Shown: positions 34,846 through 43,073 of the stretch, piece by piece
Layout: every line of letters starts with the position of its first letter
Numbering within the stretch: position 1 is the first letter of the stretch
Made by a program: the position numbers and the translations under genes
DNA from: JAWKJY01 sp041393535
Lineage (GTDB): Bacteria > Actinomycetota > Thermoleophilia > Gaiellales > Gaiellaceae
Direction of reading: 5' to 3'
NCBI GenBank assembly: GCA_041393535.1
Contig: JAWKJY010000009.1
Location: 1-64,000 of the forward strand
DNA: 64,000 nt
The notes under the pieces: generated by a model
The model's database searches: none
What the model was told of the DNA's origin: nothing
What the model saw: the letters and a program-made list of their open reading frames with translations, nothing else

Positions 34846-36243
34846 ATGAACCCCACCGCCGCAGGACCCTCGGCCGCCGAGCTGCAGCAGCTCGCGCGCG
34901 ACCACCTCTGGCTCCACTTCACGCGGATGGGCGGCTATCGCGACCAGGAGATGCCGATCATCGTCCGCGGCGACGGCTGCTACCTCGAGGACATCGAGGG
35001 CAAGCGGTACCTCGACGCGCTGGCCGGCCTGTTCTCGGTCAACCTCGGCTACGGCTTCGGCGAGGAGATCGGCGAGGCGGCGGCCGCGCAGATGCGCGAG
35101 CTGCCCTTCTACACGAACTGGAGCTACGCGCACCCGCGGGCGATCGAGCTCGCGGCGGAGATCGCGGGAGTCGCCCCGGGCGACCTGAACCGCATCTTCT
35201 TCGTCTCCGGCGGCTCGGAGGCGGTCGAGGCGGCGTGGAAGCTCGCGCGCCAGTACCACGCGGCCCGCGGCGAGCGACGCTGGAAGGCGATCGCCCGGCG
35301 CATCGCCTACCACGGCACGACGATGGGCGCGCTCTCGATCAACGGCATCGCGGGCCTGCGGGCGCCGTTCGAGCCGCTCGTGCCCGACGTCGTGCACGTC
35401 TGGAACACGAACCGCTACCACCGCCCGCCGCAGGAGACGGAGGCCGAGTTCACCGCCTTCCTGCTCGAGGACCTCGAGGAGGCGATCCTCCAGGCGGGCC
35501 CCGAGACGGTCGCGATGGTGATCATGGAGCCCGTCCAGAACGCCGGCGGCTGCTTCACGCCGCCCGAGGGCTACTGGCAGGGCGTGCGCGCGATCTGCGA
35601 CCGCTACGGGATCCTGCTCTGCGCGGACGAGGTGATCTGCGGCTTCGGCCGCCTCGGCGCCTGGTTCGGCTCGGCCCGGTACGACATCCGCCCCGACCTG
35701 ATCACGTCGGCGAAGGGGCTCTCCTCGTCGTACGGCCCGATCGGCGCCCTGATCGCGACCGACCGCGTGATGGCGCCGTTCCTCGAGGAGCGCGCGATGT
35801 ACGCGCACGGGATCACCTTCGGCGGCCACCCGGTGATGTGCGCGATCGCGCACAAGAACATCGAGATCATGAAGCGGGAGGGCGTGGTCGAGCACGTGGC
35901 CGCGAACGAGGCGGCGTTCCGACAGACGCTGTCGCAGCTCCTCGACCTGCCGATCGTCGGCGACCTGCGCGGCGCGGGCTTCTTCATGGCGATCGAGCTC
36001 GTCAAGGACCGCGACGAGAAGTCGAGCTTCGACGACGACGAGAGCGAGTGGCTGCTGCGCGGCTTCCTCTCGAGCCGCCTGTTCGAGCGCGGGCTGATCT
36101 GCCGCGCCGACGACCGCGGCGACCCGGTGATCCAGCTCTCGCCGCCGCTCGTCGCCGGCCAGCAGCAGTTCGACGAGATCGCCTCGATCCTCGGCGACGT
36201 GCTCGAGGAGGCCTGGGGCCTCCTCCAGCGGCGCCGCGCGTAG
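34846..36243 (+). CDS. class III (omega-amino acid/diamine) aminotransferase
   Basis: This 465-residue PLP enzyme belongs to the aspartate aminotransferase superfamily, class III. The PLP-phosphate region is FFVSGGSEAVEAAWKLARQY, the Asp contacting the ring nitrogen is in LLCADEVICGFGRLG, and the Schiff-base Lys is in LITSAKGLSSSYGPIGALI (near residue 291). Relatives transfer the amino group of putrescine, beta-alanine or taurine to pyruvate or 2-oxoglutarate. The ATG at 34846 follows AAAGGAGCAG. Following an amine oxidase-type gene, it fits polyamine or omega-amine breakdown. Confidence 0.88.
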   Translation: MNPTAAGPSAAELQQLARDHLWLHFTRMGGYRDQEMPIIVRGDGCYLEDIEGKRYLDALAGLFSVNLGYGFGEEIGEAAAAQMRELPFYTNWSYAHPRAIELAAEIAGVAPGDLNRIFFVSGGSEAVEAAWKLARQYHAARGERRWKAIARRIAYHGTTMGALSINGIAGLRAPFEPLVPDVVHVWNTNRYHRPPQETEAEFTAFLLEDLEEAILQAGPETVAMVIMEPVQNAGGCFTPPEGYWQGVRAICDRYGILLCADEVICGFGRLGAWFGSARYDIRPDLITSAKGLSSSYGPIGALIATDRVMAPFLEERAMYAHGITFGGHPVMCAIAHKNIEIMKREGVVEHVAANEAAFRQTLSQLLDLPIVGDLRGAGFFMAIELVKDRDEKSSFDDDESEWLLRGFLSSRLFERGLICRADDRGDPVIQLSPPLVAGQQQFDEIASILGDVLEEAWGLLQRRRA

Positions 36244-36314
36244 GAGACCGCTCCGCTCGGCCATGTGTCGGGCCGGTGAACGCCCGCCGCGTGTCGGCCG
36301 CGGCGCCCGGCATA

Positions 36315-36330
36315 GTGGGGTAAACCCCAC
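36315..36330. promoter_or_regulatory. palindrome GTGGGGT-AA-ACCCCAC upstream of the ABC exporter
   Basis: A perfect 7-base inverted repeat with a 2-base spacer lies 93-108 bases before the ABC ATPase start. It could be an operator, or a terminator hairpin of the aminotransferase gene 72 bases upstream. No regulator is encoded next to it. Confidence 0.4.
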
Positions 36331-36380
36331 CCCGGAAGCAGGGCTGGCCTCGTAGCGGCGACGCGGCGGTGCTGCGACAC

Positions 36381-36399
36381 TCGCCTGGCTGACAGGCGA
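36381..36399. promoter_or_regulatory. inverted repeat TCGCCTG-n5-CAGGCGA before the ABC ATPase gene
   Basis: A perfect 7-base dyad with a 5-base spacer ends 24 bases before the GTG/ATG of the ABC ATPase gene. The position suits a repressor site or a leader hairpin. The regulator is unknown. Confidence 0.4.
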
Positions 36400-36422
36400 C
36401 GAGACCGGGGGGACCCGACGAG

Positions 36423-37193
36423 GTGATGACCGTGGCGAGCACGATCGAGCACGTCCAGCAGGCAACCGGTGTGGCGGTCGAGGCGCACGACGTGGCGCGG
36501 CGCTTCGGCCAGGGAGACACGGCCGTCGACGCGCTGCGGGGCGTCTCGCTCCAGGTGCCGCGCGGCCAGTTCACGGCCGTGATGGGGCCGTCCGGCTCCG
36601 GCAAGTCGACGCTGATGCACATCCTCGCGGGTCTCGACCGACCCACGGCGGGCACCGTCGCGATCGACGGCACCGACATCACGCAGATGGGCGACCAGCA
36701 GCTGACGCTGCTGCGGCGCAAGCACATCGGCTTCATCTTCCAGTTCTTCAACCTGCTGCCGATGCTGAACGCGGAGGAGAACATCGTCCTCCCGCTCGAG
36801 CTCGCCGGGGGCAAGGTGGACAAGGCCTGGATCGCCGAGCTGCTCGGCGCGACCGGGCTGACCGACCGGCGCAAGCACCGGCCCTCGGAGCTGTCCGGCG
36901 GCCAGCAGCAGCGCGTCGCGATCGCGCGCGCGCTCGTCACGCGGCCGACCGTGCTCTTCGCCGACGAGCCGACCGGCAACCTCGACTCGGCGACCGGCGA
37001 GGACATCCTGCGCCTGCTGCGCCAGTCGGTGGACACCTACGGCCAGACGACGCTGATGGTGACGCACGAGGCGCGCGCCGCCGCGATCGCCGACCGCGTC
37101 CTGTTCCTCGCCGACGGGCTGATCGTCCGCGACATGGGCCGCTCGACGGCGGGGGAGATCCTCGCCGTCATGAACGAGCTGAACGCCCGATGA
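36423..37193 (+). CDS. ABC transporter ATP-binding protein (MacB/LolD type)
   Basis: This 256-residue ATPase is of the MacB/LolD/FtsE type. Walker A is GPSGSGKSTLMH, the Q-loop is FIFQFFNLLPMLNAEEN, the ABC signature is LSGGQQQRVAIARAL, Walker B is TVLFADEPTGNLDS, and the H-loop is MVTHEA. The start is GTG 36423 or the adjacent ATG 36426. Its TGA overlaps the ATG of the permease gene (ATGA at 37190-37193), so the two are made together. It powers the large FtsX-type permease. Confidence 0.92.
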   Translation: MMTVASTIEHVQQATGVAVEAHDVARRFGQGDTAVDALRGVSLQVPRGQFTAVMGPSGSGKSTLMHILAGLDRPTAGTVAIDGTDITQMGDQQLTLLRRKHIGFIFQFFNLLPMLNAEENIVLPLELAGGKVDKAWIAELLGATGLTDRRKHRPSELSGGQQQRVAIARALVTRPTVLFADEPTGNLDSATGEDILRLLRQSVDTYGQTTLMVTHEARAAAIADRVLFLADGLIVRDMGRSTAGEILAVMNELNAR

Positions 37194-39745
37194 TCGCCGT
37201 CGCCCTGCGCGGCCTGGGCGGGCGGAAGCTCCGCTCGTTCCTGACCGCGCTCGCCATCGTCCTCGGCGTGTCGATGATCAGCGGGACGTACGTCCTGACC
37301 GACACGATCGACAAGGCGTTCACGACGCTGTTCGTCAACTCGTACGCCGGCACGGACGTCGTCATCAGCGGCCGCGAGGCGTTCGAGACCGACTTCGGCA
37401 CGCCGCCGCCGTTCGACGAGGGGCTGCTCGCCCAGGTGCGGGCGCTGCCCGACGTCGACGCCGCGGCCCCGGGGATCACCGACTTCGCGAAGCTGACCGA
37501 CAAGGACGGCGAGGCGATCTCGACCGGCGGCGCGCCCTCGCTCGCCTTCGGCGTCGAGGTGACCGACGAGCGCTTCAACCCGCTCACCCTGACGGCCGGC
37601 GACTGGCCGAAGGGGCCCGACCAGGTCGTGATCGACAAGGGCACGGCCGATGGCGAGGGCTACCAGGTCGGCGACACGATCGGCGTCGCCGCGAAGGGCC
37701 CGATCCAGCAGTTCACGATCGCGGGGATCGCGAAGTTCGGCTCCGTCGACTCGATCGGCTCGGCGACCTTCGCGGTCTTCGACATCCCGACCGCGCAGCG
37801 GCTGTTCGACAAGGTCGGCGAGCTCGACGGCATCTCCGTCGCGGCGAAGGAGGGCGTCTCGCCGCAGAGCCTGGCCGCCCAGATCGAGCCGCTCCTGCCG
37901 CAGGGCACGAAGGTGCAGACCGCGGACGAGCAGGCGCAGGACGCGAGCAAGGACGTCGAGGACTTCACGACCTTCCTCCGCTACTTCCTGCTCGCCTTCG
38001 GCGGGATCGCGCTCTTCGTCGGCGCGTTCGTCATCTTCAACACGCTGTCGATCACGGTGGCGCAGCGGACGCGCGAGTTCGCGACGCTCCGGACGATCGG
38101 CGCCTCGCGCCGGCAGGTGCTCGGGTCGGTCGTGCTAGAGGCGCTCGTGATCGGCGCGGTCGCCTCCGTGCTCGGCCTGTTCATCGGGCTCGGCCTCGCC
38201 GAGGGCCTGAACGCGCTGTTCAAGGCGTTCGACCTCGACCTGCCGCAGACCGGGCTCGTCTTCGCCGGGCGGACGATCGTCGTCAGCCTCGTCGCGGGCA
38301 TCGTGATCACCCTGCTCGCCGGCCTCTTCCCGGCCATCCGGGCGACGCGCGTCCCGCCGATCGCGGCCGTCCGCGAGGGCTCGGAGGTGCCGCGCGGGCG
38401 GCTCTCGAAGCTGGCGCCGTGGTTCGCCGTGCTCACGCTCGTGCTCGGCATCCTGCTGCTCGTCTCGGGCGTCTTCCGCGACGGGCTGGGCACGACCGAG
38501 CGGCTAGTCTCGCTCGGCGTCGGGTGCCTCGTGCTCTTCCTCGGCGTCGCCGGGATCTCGTCGCGGCTGGTCAAGCCGCTCGCCGGCGTGCTCGGCCGCC
38601 CGGCCGAGTGGATCGGCGGCGCGTCGGGCCGGCTCGCCCGGGAGAACGCGATGCGCAACCCGGGCCGGACCGCCTCGACCGCGGCTGCGCTGATGATCGG
38701 GCTCGCGCTGATCACCTTCGTCGCCGTGGTCGCGCAGGGCCTACGCGACTCGATCGGCGAGGCCGTGTCGAGCCAGGTGAACGCCGACTACGTCGTCGTG
38801 AACGAGGACAACTTCACGCCGTTCGAGCCGGCCTCGGACGAGGCCCTCGCGGCGATCCCCGGCACGCAGGTCGTCGGCGTCCGGGGCGACCGCGGCCTCG
38901 CGTTCGGCAAGGAGGAGAACGTCACCGGCGTCGACCCGGCGACGATCGCGTCCGTCTACGTGTTCGACTGGGTCGACGGCTCGGACGCGACGCTCGGCGA
39001 GCTGGGCGACGACGGCGCGGTGATCGAGCAGAGCTTCGCCGAGGATCGCAGCCTCGCCGTCGGCGACGCCTTCGAGCTGCTGACGCCGAACGGCGTCACG
39101 GTCCCCCTGACGGTGCGCGGGATCTACGAGGCGCCGCCGTTCTGGGAGATGCTCGGGAACGTCGCGATCCCGCAGGCGACCTTCGACGCGTCCTTCCAGG
39201 ACCCGCGGAACCTCTACACCTTCGCGACCGTCGAGGGGGGCGCCACCGAGGCCGCGACCACGACGCTCGAGGGCACCCTCGCCGACTACCCGGGCGTGAA
39301 GCTCGCGACCAAGGCGGGCTTCATCAAGACGCAGCAGGACTCGCTCGCCCCGCTGCTCAACATGCTCTACGCGCTGCTCGCCCTGTCCGTGATCGTCAGC
39401 CTCTTCGGCATCGTGAACACGCTCGTCCTCTCCGTCTTCGAGCGGACGCGCGAGCTGGGGATGCTGCGGGCCGTCGGCATGACGCGGCGGCAGGTGCGGC
39501 GGATGATCCGGCACGAGAGCGTCATCACCGCGCTGATCGGCGGCGTCCTCGGCATGGCGCTCGGCATCTTCCTCGCGGCGCTCGTGACCCAGGCGCTGAA
39601 GGACGAGGGCGTCGTCTTCTCGGTGCCGGGGACGAACCTCGTCGTGTTCGCCATCGTCGCCGTGATCTGCGGCATCGTCGCCGCGATCTTCCCGGCCCGC
39701 CGGGCCGCGCGGCTGAACGTGCTGCGCGCGCTCCAGTACGAGTGA
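37190..39745 (+). CDS. FtsX-like ABC transporter permease (two FtsX domains)
   Basis: This is an 851-residue MacB-type permease with a duplicated architecture. The N-terminal helix (SFLTALAIVLGVSMISGTYV) is followed by an extracytoplasmic domain (~residues 40-260), a three-helix FtsX domain (AFGGIALFVGAFVIFNTLSI to ~390), a second anchor and extracytoplasmic domain (~500-720), and a C-terminal FtsX domain (LSVIVSLFGIVNTLVLSVFE to the end). Such pumps use mechanotransmission to export peptides, lipoproteins or antibiotics. The gene converges on the PPOX gene across a strong hairpin. Confidence 0.9.
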   Translation: MIAVALRGLGGRKLRSFLTALAIVLGVSMISGTYVLTDTIDKAFTTLFVNSYAGTDVVISGREAFETDFGTPPPFDEGLLAQVRALPDVDAAAPGITDFAKLTDKDGEAISTGGAPSLAFGVEVTDERFNPLTLTAGDWPKGPDQVVIDKGTADGEGYQVGDTIGVAAKGPIQQFTIAGIAKFGSVDSIGSATFAVFDIPTAQRLFDKVGELDGISVAAKEGVSPQSLAAQIEPLLPQGTKVQTADEQAQDASKDVEDFTTFLRYFLLAFGGIALFVGAFVIFNTLSITVAQRTREFATLRTIGASRRQVLGSVVLEALVIGAVASVLGLFIGLGLAEGLNALFKAFDLDLPQTGLVFAGRTIVVSLVAGIVITLLAGLFPAIRATRVPPIAAVREGSEVPRGRLSKLAPWFAVLTLVLGILLLVSGVFRDGLGTTERLVSLGVGCLVLFLGVAGISSRLVKPLAGVLGRPAEWIGGASGRLARENAMRNPGRTASTAAALMIGLALITFVAVVAQGLRDSIGEAVSSQVNADYVVVNEDNFTPFEPASDEALAAIPGTQVVGVRGDRGLAFGKEENVTGVDPATIASVYVFDWVDGSDATLGELGDDGAVIEQSFAEDRSLAVGDAFELLTPNGVTVPLTVRGIYEAPPFWEMLGNVAIPQATFDASFQDPRNLYTFATVEGGATEAATTTLEGTLADYPGVKLATKAGFIKTQQDSLAPLLNMLYALLALSVIVSLFGIVNTLVLSVFERTRELGMLRAVGMTRRQVRRMIRHESVITALIGGVLGMALGIFLAALVTQALKDEGVVFSVPGTNLVVFAIVAVICGIVAAIFPARRAARLNVLRALQYE

Positions 39746-39751
39746 CGGCGA

Positions 39752-39787
39752 GGGCGGCGGCGGGCGCTCAGGCGTCCGCCGCCGCCC
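39752..39787. terminator. bidirectional hairpin between the ABC permease and PPOX genes
   Basis: GGGCGGCGGCGGGCGC (39752-39767) pairs with 39772-39787 over a 4-base TCAG loop, giving 16 pairs including one G-T. It starts 7 bases after the permease stop and includes the last codons of the convergent PPOX gene, so it can end transcripts from both sides. Confidence 0.65.
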
Positions 39788-40187
39788 AGCCGCGCCACTC
39801 AGCGACCGCGATCGCGAGCACCTCGCCCGGCGGGCGGGCCTCGCGGTACTGGCGGTACTTCGCGGCGAGCAGGTCGAGGGCGCGCTCGCGCTCGGCGGGG
39901 TCGGCGACCGTCCGGGACGGGCCGCGCAGCCGGACCCACCAGAGGCGCGTCCAGTCCTCGTCCTCGTAGTGGTCGACGAGCAGGGCGGCCTCGGGGTTGG
40001 CGGCGACGTTGGCCAGCCGCTGCAGCTCGAGCGTCCGCTTGGGCTTCGCGTCGACCGCGCTGTAGACGAGGTCGCCGTCGAGCGCGAAGCAGATCGGGAC
40101 TGCGTGGAGCCGGCCGGACGGCGTCAGCGTCGCGAGCCGCGCGACCCGCGCGGCCGCGACGAGCTCGCGCATCTCGGCCTCGGTCAC
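39768..40187 (-). CDS. PPOX-class F420-dependent/PNPOx-like protein (TIGR03668 type)
   Basis: This is a 139-residue split-barrel flavin/deazaflavin-binding protein. The family pattern runs EMRELVAAARVARLATLTPS, HAVPICFALDGDLVYSAVDA, KRTLELQRLANVAANPEAAL and WTRLWWVRLRGPSRTV, which matches the actinobacterial PPOX group thought to use F420. It starts with GTG at 40187, overlapping the TGA of the CBS gene (GTGA). It is the last gene of the antiporter operon, and its reaction is unknown. Confidence 0.82.
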   Translation of the reverse strand: MTEAEMRELVAAARVARLATLTPSGRLHAVPICFALDGDLVYSAVDAKPKRTLELQRLANVAANPEAALLVDHYEDEDWTRLWWVRLRGPSRTVADPAERERALDLLAAKYRQYREARPPGEVLAIAVAEWRGWAAADA

Positions 40188-40624
40188 GGCGCCGGGACGA
40201 TCGCGCGGCAGAACGCGACGAGCTCGAGCATCCCGACGAAGCGCTCGCCGTCGACGACCGGCAGGGCCGGCAGCCCGGTGTGGAGGAACAGCTCCGCGAC
40301 GTGGATGGCGCTCGTGCCGATCTCGACGGTCACGGGCCGCGTCGTCGGCCGGGGCAGCGGGTCGTCGGACCGGTCGGCGACCCGCTCCGCCATGGCCTCG
40401 CGGTCGTCGAGCAGGCCGGCCGTGTGGTGCAGCTCCGCGAGGTAGGGCGGGAACACGCTCCGCACGAGATCGAGCTGGGTGAACGTCCCGATCACGTGGC
40501 CGTCCGGCCCGAGGACGGCGAGGGCCGAGGCGTGGGCGTCGGCGAGGGTGCGGGCGGCGCGCCCGATCGTCGCGTCGGCGGGCACCGAGGCGTCCACGAG
40601 CTCGATCCCGAGGCACCGGGCCAT
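40184..40624 (-). CDS. CBS-domain protein
   Basis: This 146-residue protein is made of two CBS motifs: residues ~5-60 (DATIGRAARTLADAHASALA, PDGHVIGTFTQLDLVRSV) and ~95-146 (PVTVEIGTSAIHVAELFLHT, LPALPVVDGERFVGMLELVA). CBS pairs bind adenosine nucleotides and often gate transporters. The ATG at 40624 overlaps the TGA of the ArsB/NhaD-type permease (TGATG), which makes that permease the likely partner. Confidence 0.85.
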   Translation of the reverse strand: MARCLGIELVDASVPADATIGRAARTLADAHASALAVLGPDGHVIGTFTQLDLVRSVFPPYLAELHHTAGLLDDREAMAERVADRSDDPLPRPTTRPVTVEIGTSAIHVAELFLHTGLPALPVVDGERFVGMLELVAFCRAIVPAP

Positions 40625-41889
40625 CAGAGCTGGAACACCAGGAGGTAGGCGGTCGCGATCCCGAGCGAGACCAGGGTCACCGGGAGCCCGATCGCGAGGA
40701 AGCGCATGAACGAGATCGGCTGCCCGGAGCGCGCGGCGACGCCGGACGCGGCCACGTTCGCGGCGGCCGCCACGATCGTCGCGTTGCCGCCGAAGCAGGC
40801 GCCGAGCGCGAGCGCCCACCAGTTCGTGTCGACGAAGCCCTCGTCGTTCGCGTTCAGCTCGTCCACCACGGGGATCATGGCTGCCGTGAAGGGGATGTTG
40901 TCGACGATCGCCGAGCCGGCGGCGCCGCCCCAGAGCAGCGCCATCGCCTCGCCCGTGGGCGATTCGCCGGTCGCGTCCCCGATCCACTGGGCGACCTGCT
41001 CGACGACCCCGCGCTCCTCGAGCGCGCCGACCATGACGAACAGGCCGACGAAGAAGAACAGCGTCGACCAGTCGATCGTCCGCAGGGCGTCGTCGACGTC
41101 GTCGACCACGACGAGCAGCATCACCGTCGCCCCGACGAGTGCGACGACCGCCGGCTCGAGGTGCAGCGTCTGGTGGAGGAAGAAGAGCACGATCGTCCCG
41201 AGCAGCACGGCGATCGACCGCTTCACCTTCGGCTTGCCTGCCATGTCGGCTCGCGGATCGAGCCGCTGGAGCGACTCGATCCGTTCCGGCGCGACGGCGA
41301 GCTTCCGTCGCGTGACGAGGTAGACGAGGCCGATCGTCGCCACGAGCGTCACGACGGAGACCGGCGCCAGGTTGACGATGAAGTCGTTGAAGGACAGCTC
41401 ATCGACGTGCGTGCCGATCAGGATGTTCGGCGGGTCGCCGATCAGGGTCGCGGTGCCGCCGACGTTCGCCGCGATCACCTCGGCGATCACGAGCGGGATC
41501 GCCGAGATCCGCAGCAGGTCGGCGATCAGGAACGTGACCGGGACGACCAGCAGGATCGCGGTCAGGTTGTCGAGGAAGGCGGAGAGGACGCCCGTCGCGC
41601 CCGTCAGCAGGAAGGTCAGCCGCAGCGCGCTGCCGCGGGACAGCTGCGCCAGCCGGAGCGCGATGAAGGTGAAGACGCCTGTCCGCTCCGTCAGCGCGAC
41701 GATCAGCATCATCCCGGCGAGCAGGCCGAGCGTCCCCCAGTCGACGGCCTCGATCGCGTGCTCGGCGTCGATCGCGCCGGCGATGACGATCAGGCCCGCG
41801 CCGGCGAGCGCGACCTTCGTCCGGTGGATCCACTCGAACGCGATCACGGCGAGCGCGAGCGCGAAGACGACGACGGTGAACGCGGTCAT
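40624..41889 (-). CDS. ArsB/NhaD-type (SLC13-like ion transporter superfamily) permease
   Basis: This 421-residue membrane protein has about 11-12 helices. It shows the two inverted-repeat signatures of the IT superfamily: GVLSAFLDNLTAILLVVPVT with ANVGGTATLIGDPPNILIG in the first half, and SAIVDNIPFTAAMIPVVDEL with GACFGGNATIVAAAANVAAS in the second. This GDPPN pattern is typical of NhaD Na+/H+ antiporters and ArsB-like arsenite pumps. With cation antiporter genes on one side and a CBS gene on the other, Na+/H+ exchange is more likely than arsenite export; no arsR or arsC is near. The start ATG at 41889 overlaps the previous stop (ATGA). Confidence 0.85.
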   Translation of the reverse strand: MTAFTVVVFALALAVIAFEWIHRTKVALAGAGLIVIAGAIDAEHAIEAVDWGTLGLLAGMMLIVALTERTGVFTFIALRLAQLSRGSALRLTFLLTGATGVLSAFLDNLTAILLVVPVTFLIADLLRISAIPLVIAEVIAANVGGTATLIGDPPNILIGTHVDELSFNDFIVNLAPVSVVTLVATIGLVYLVTRRKLAVAPERIESLQRLDPRADMAGKPKVKRSIAVLLGTIVLFFLHQTLHLEPAVVALVGATVMLLVVVDDVDDALRTIDWSTLFFFVGLFVMVGALEERGVVEQVAQWIGDATGESPTGEAMALLWGGAAGSAIVDNIPFTAAMIPVVDELNANDEGFVDTNWWALALGACFGGNATIVAAAANVAASGVAARSGQPISFMRFLAIGLPVTLVSLGIATAYLLVFQL

Positions 41890-43073
41890 GCGGGGGCCGC
41901 CTCCTGACGGCGGGCGAGCCGACGGAGGAGCGGCGGCACGGCCAGGGTCGTCAGGATCGACATGCCGACGATGACGGCGAAGAGCTCCGCGTCGATGACG
42001 CCCTCCGCCTTCGCGATGCCGGCGACGATGATCCCGACCTCGCCGCGCGGGACCATGCCGACCCCGACGAACGCCGCCTCGCGCTTGCCGAGGCTGCGCG
42101 CGCCGAGCCAGGCGCCGACGAACTTCGTCGCCATCGCGAGCACGGTCACCCCGGCGAGCAGGGCGAGCGTGCCGCCGTCGGCGAGCGCGTCGAGGTCGAG
42201 CTGCATGCCCACGTAGGCGAAGAAGAACGGCGGGAAGAACGCGTAGAGCGGCGCCACCTCGTCCTCGATCGGGTGCTGCTCCTTCGTCTCGGCGACCATC
42301 ATCCCGGCGAGGAACGCGCCGATGATCGCGGCGAGGCCCAGCTTGGCCGAGAGGGCCGCGAGGCCGAGGCAGAGGATCACGGCGGGGAGGAGCGGCGACT
42401 CGGAGAACCGCGGCGCCTTCAGGATCCCCGGCCGGCGCCGGAAGAAGGCGGTGCCGCCGAGCGCGAAGAACGCGACGAACGCGACGGCGAGGCCGATCGC
42501 GAGCCCGATCCCGGCCGGGTCGACGCCCCCCTCGGCGGCGAGGCCCACGGCTACCGCGAGCAGCACCATCGCGAGGATGTCGTCCACGACGGCGGCGCCG
42601 AGGATCGTGCGGCTCTCGCGACGGTCGAGCACGCCGAGCTCGACGAGCACGGCGGAGGTGATGCCGACGCTCGTCGCGACGAGGGCCGCGCCGAGGAAGA
42701 CGGCGCTCGTCGTGGTCTCGTCGCGCGCGAGCCCGAGCCCGAGGCCGCCCGCGAACGGCAGCGCAAGGCCGAGCACGCCCACGACGGCGGCGGTGCGTCC
42801 GACCGCGCGCATCTCCGAGATGCGCGTCTCGAGGCCGACCCAGAAGAGGAGGAAGACGACGCCGAGCTCCGCGAACACCTCGATCGCGTCGCCCGGGGCG
42901 ACGAAGCCGAGGACGGCGGGGCCGACGATCACGCCCGCGAGGATCTCGCCCACGATCGCCGGCTGGCGGATCCGCTTGAACAGCTCGTCGCCGAGCTTCG
43001 CGGCGAGCAGCACGATGAACAGGTCGAGGAGGACGTCCGCGACGGCGCCCGAGGCTGCGAGCGGCACGGTCAC
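41886..43073 (-). CDS. cation:proton antiporter (CPA2 family)
   Basis: This is a 395-residue, about 12-helix antiporter. The family pattern includes RIRQPAIVGEILAGVIVGPA, EVFAELGVVFLLFWVGLETR, TILGAAVVDDILAMVLLAVA, which holds the acidic pair of the ion-binding site, and MVPRGEVGIIVAGIAKAEGV in the last third. There is no RCK/TrkA-N domain. The GTG at 43073 overlaps the TGA of the NhaP-type gene (GTGA), and its stop overlaps the next ATG. Confidence 0.87.
   Translation of the reverse strand: MTVPLAASGAVADVLLDLFIVLLAAKLGDELFKRIRQPAIVGEILAGVIVGPAVLGFVAPGDAIEVFAELGVVFLLFWVGLETRISEMRAVGRTAAVVGVLGLALPFAGGLGLGLARDETTTSAVFLGAALVATSVGITSAVLVELGVLDRRESRTILGAAVVDDILAMVLLAVAVGLAAEGGVDPAGIGLAIGLAVAFVAFFALGGTAFFRRRPGILKAPRFSESPLLPAVILCLGLAALSAKLGLAAIIGAFLAGMMVAETKEQHPIEDEVAPLYAFFPPFFFAYVGMQLDLDALADGGTLALLAGVTVLAMATKFVGAWLGARSLGKREAAFVGVGMVPRGEVGIIVAGIAKAEGVIDAELFAVIVGMSILTTLAVPPLLRRLARRQEAAPA

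Noticed and set aside
40624..41889. An arsenite efflux operon
   Set aside because: The permease fits the ArsB/NhaD superfamily, but no arsR, arsC or arsA is nearby and its operon partners are cation/proton antiporters.
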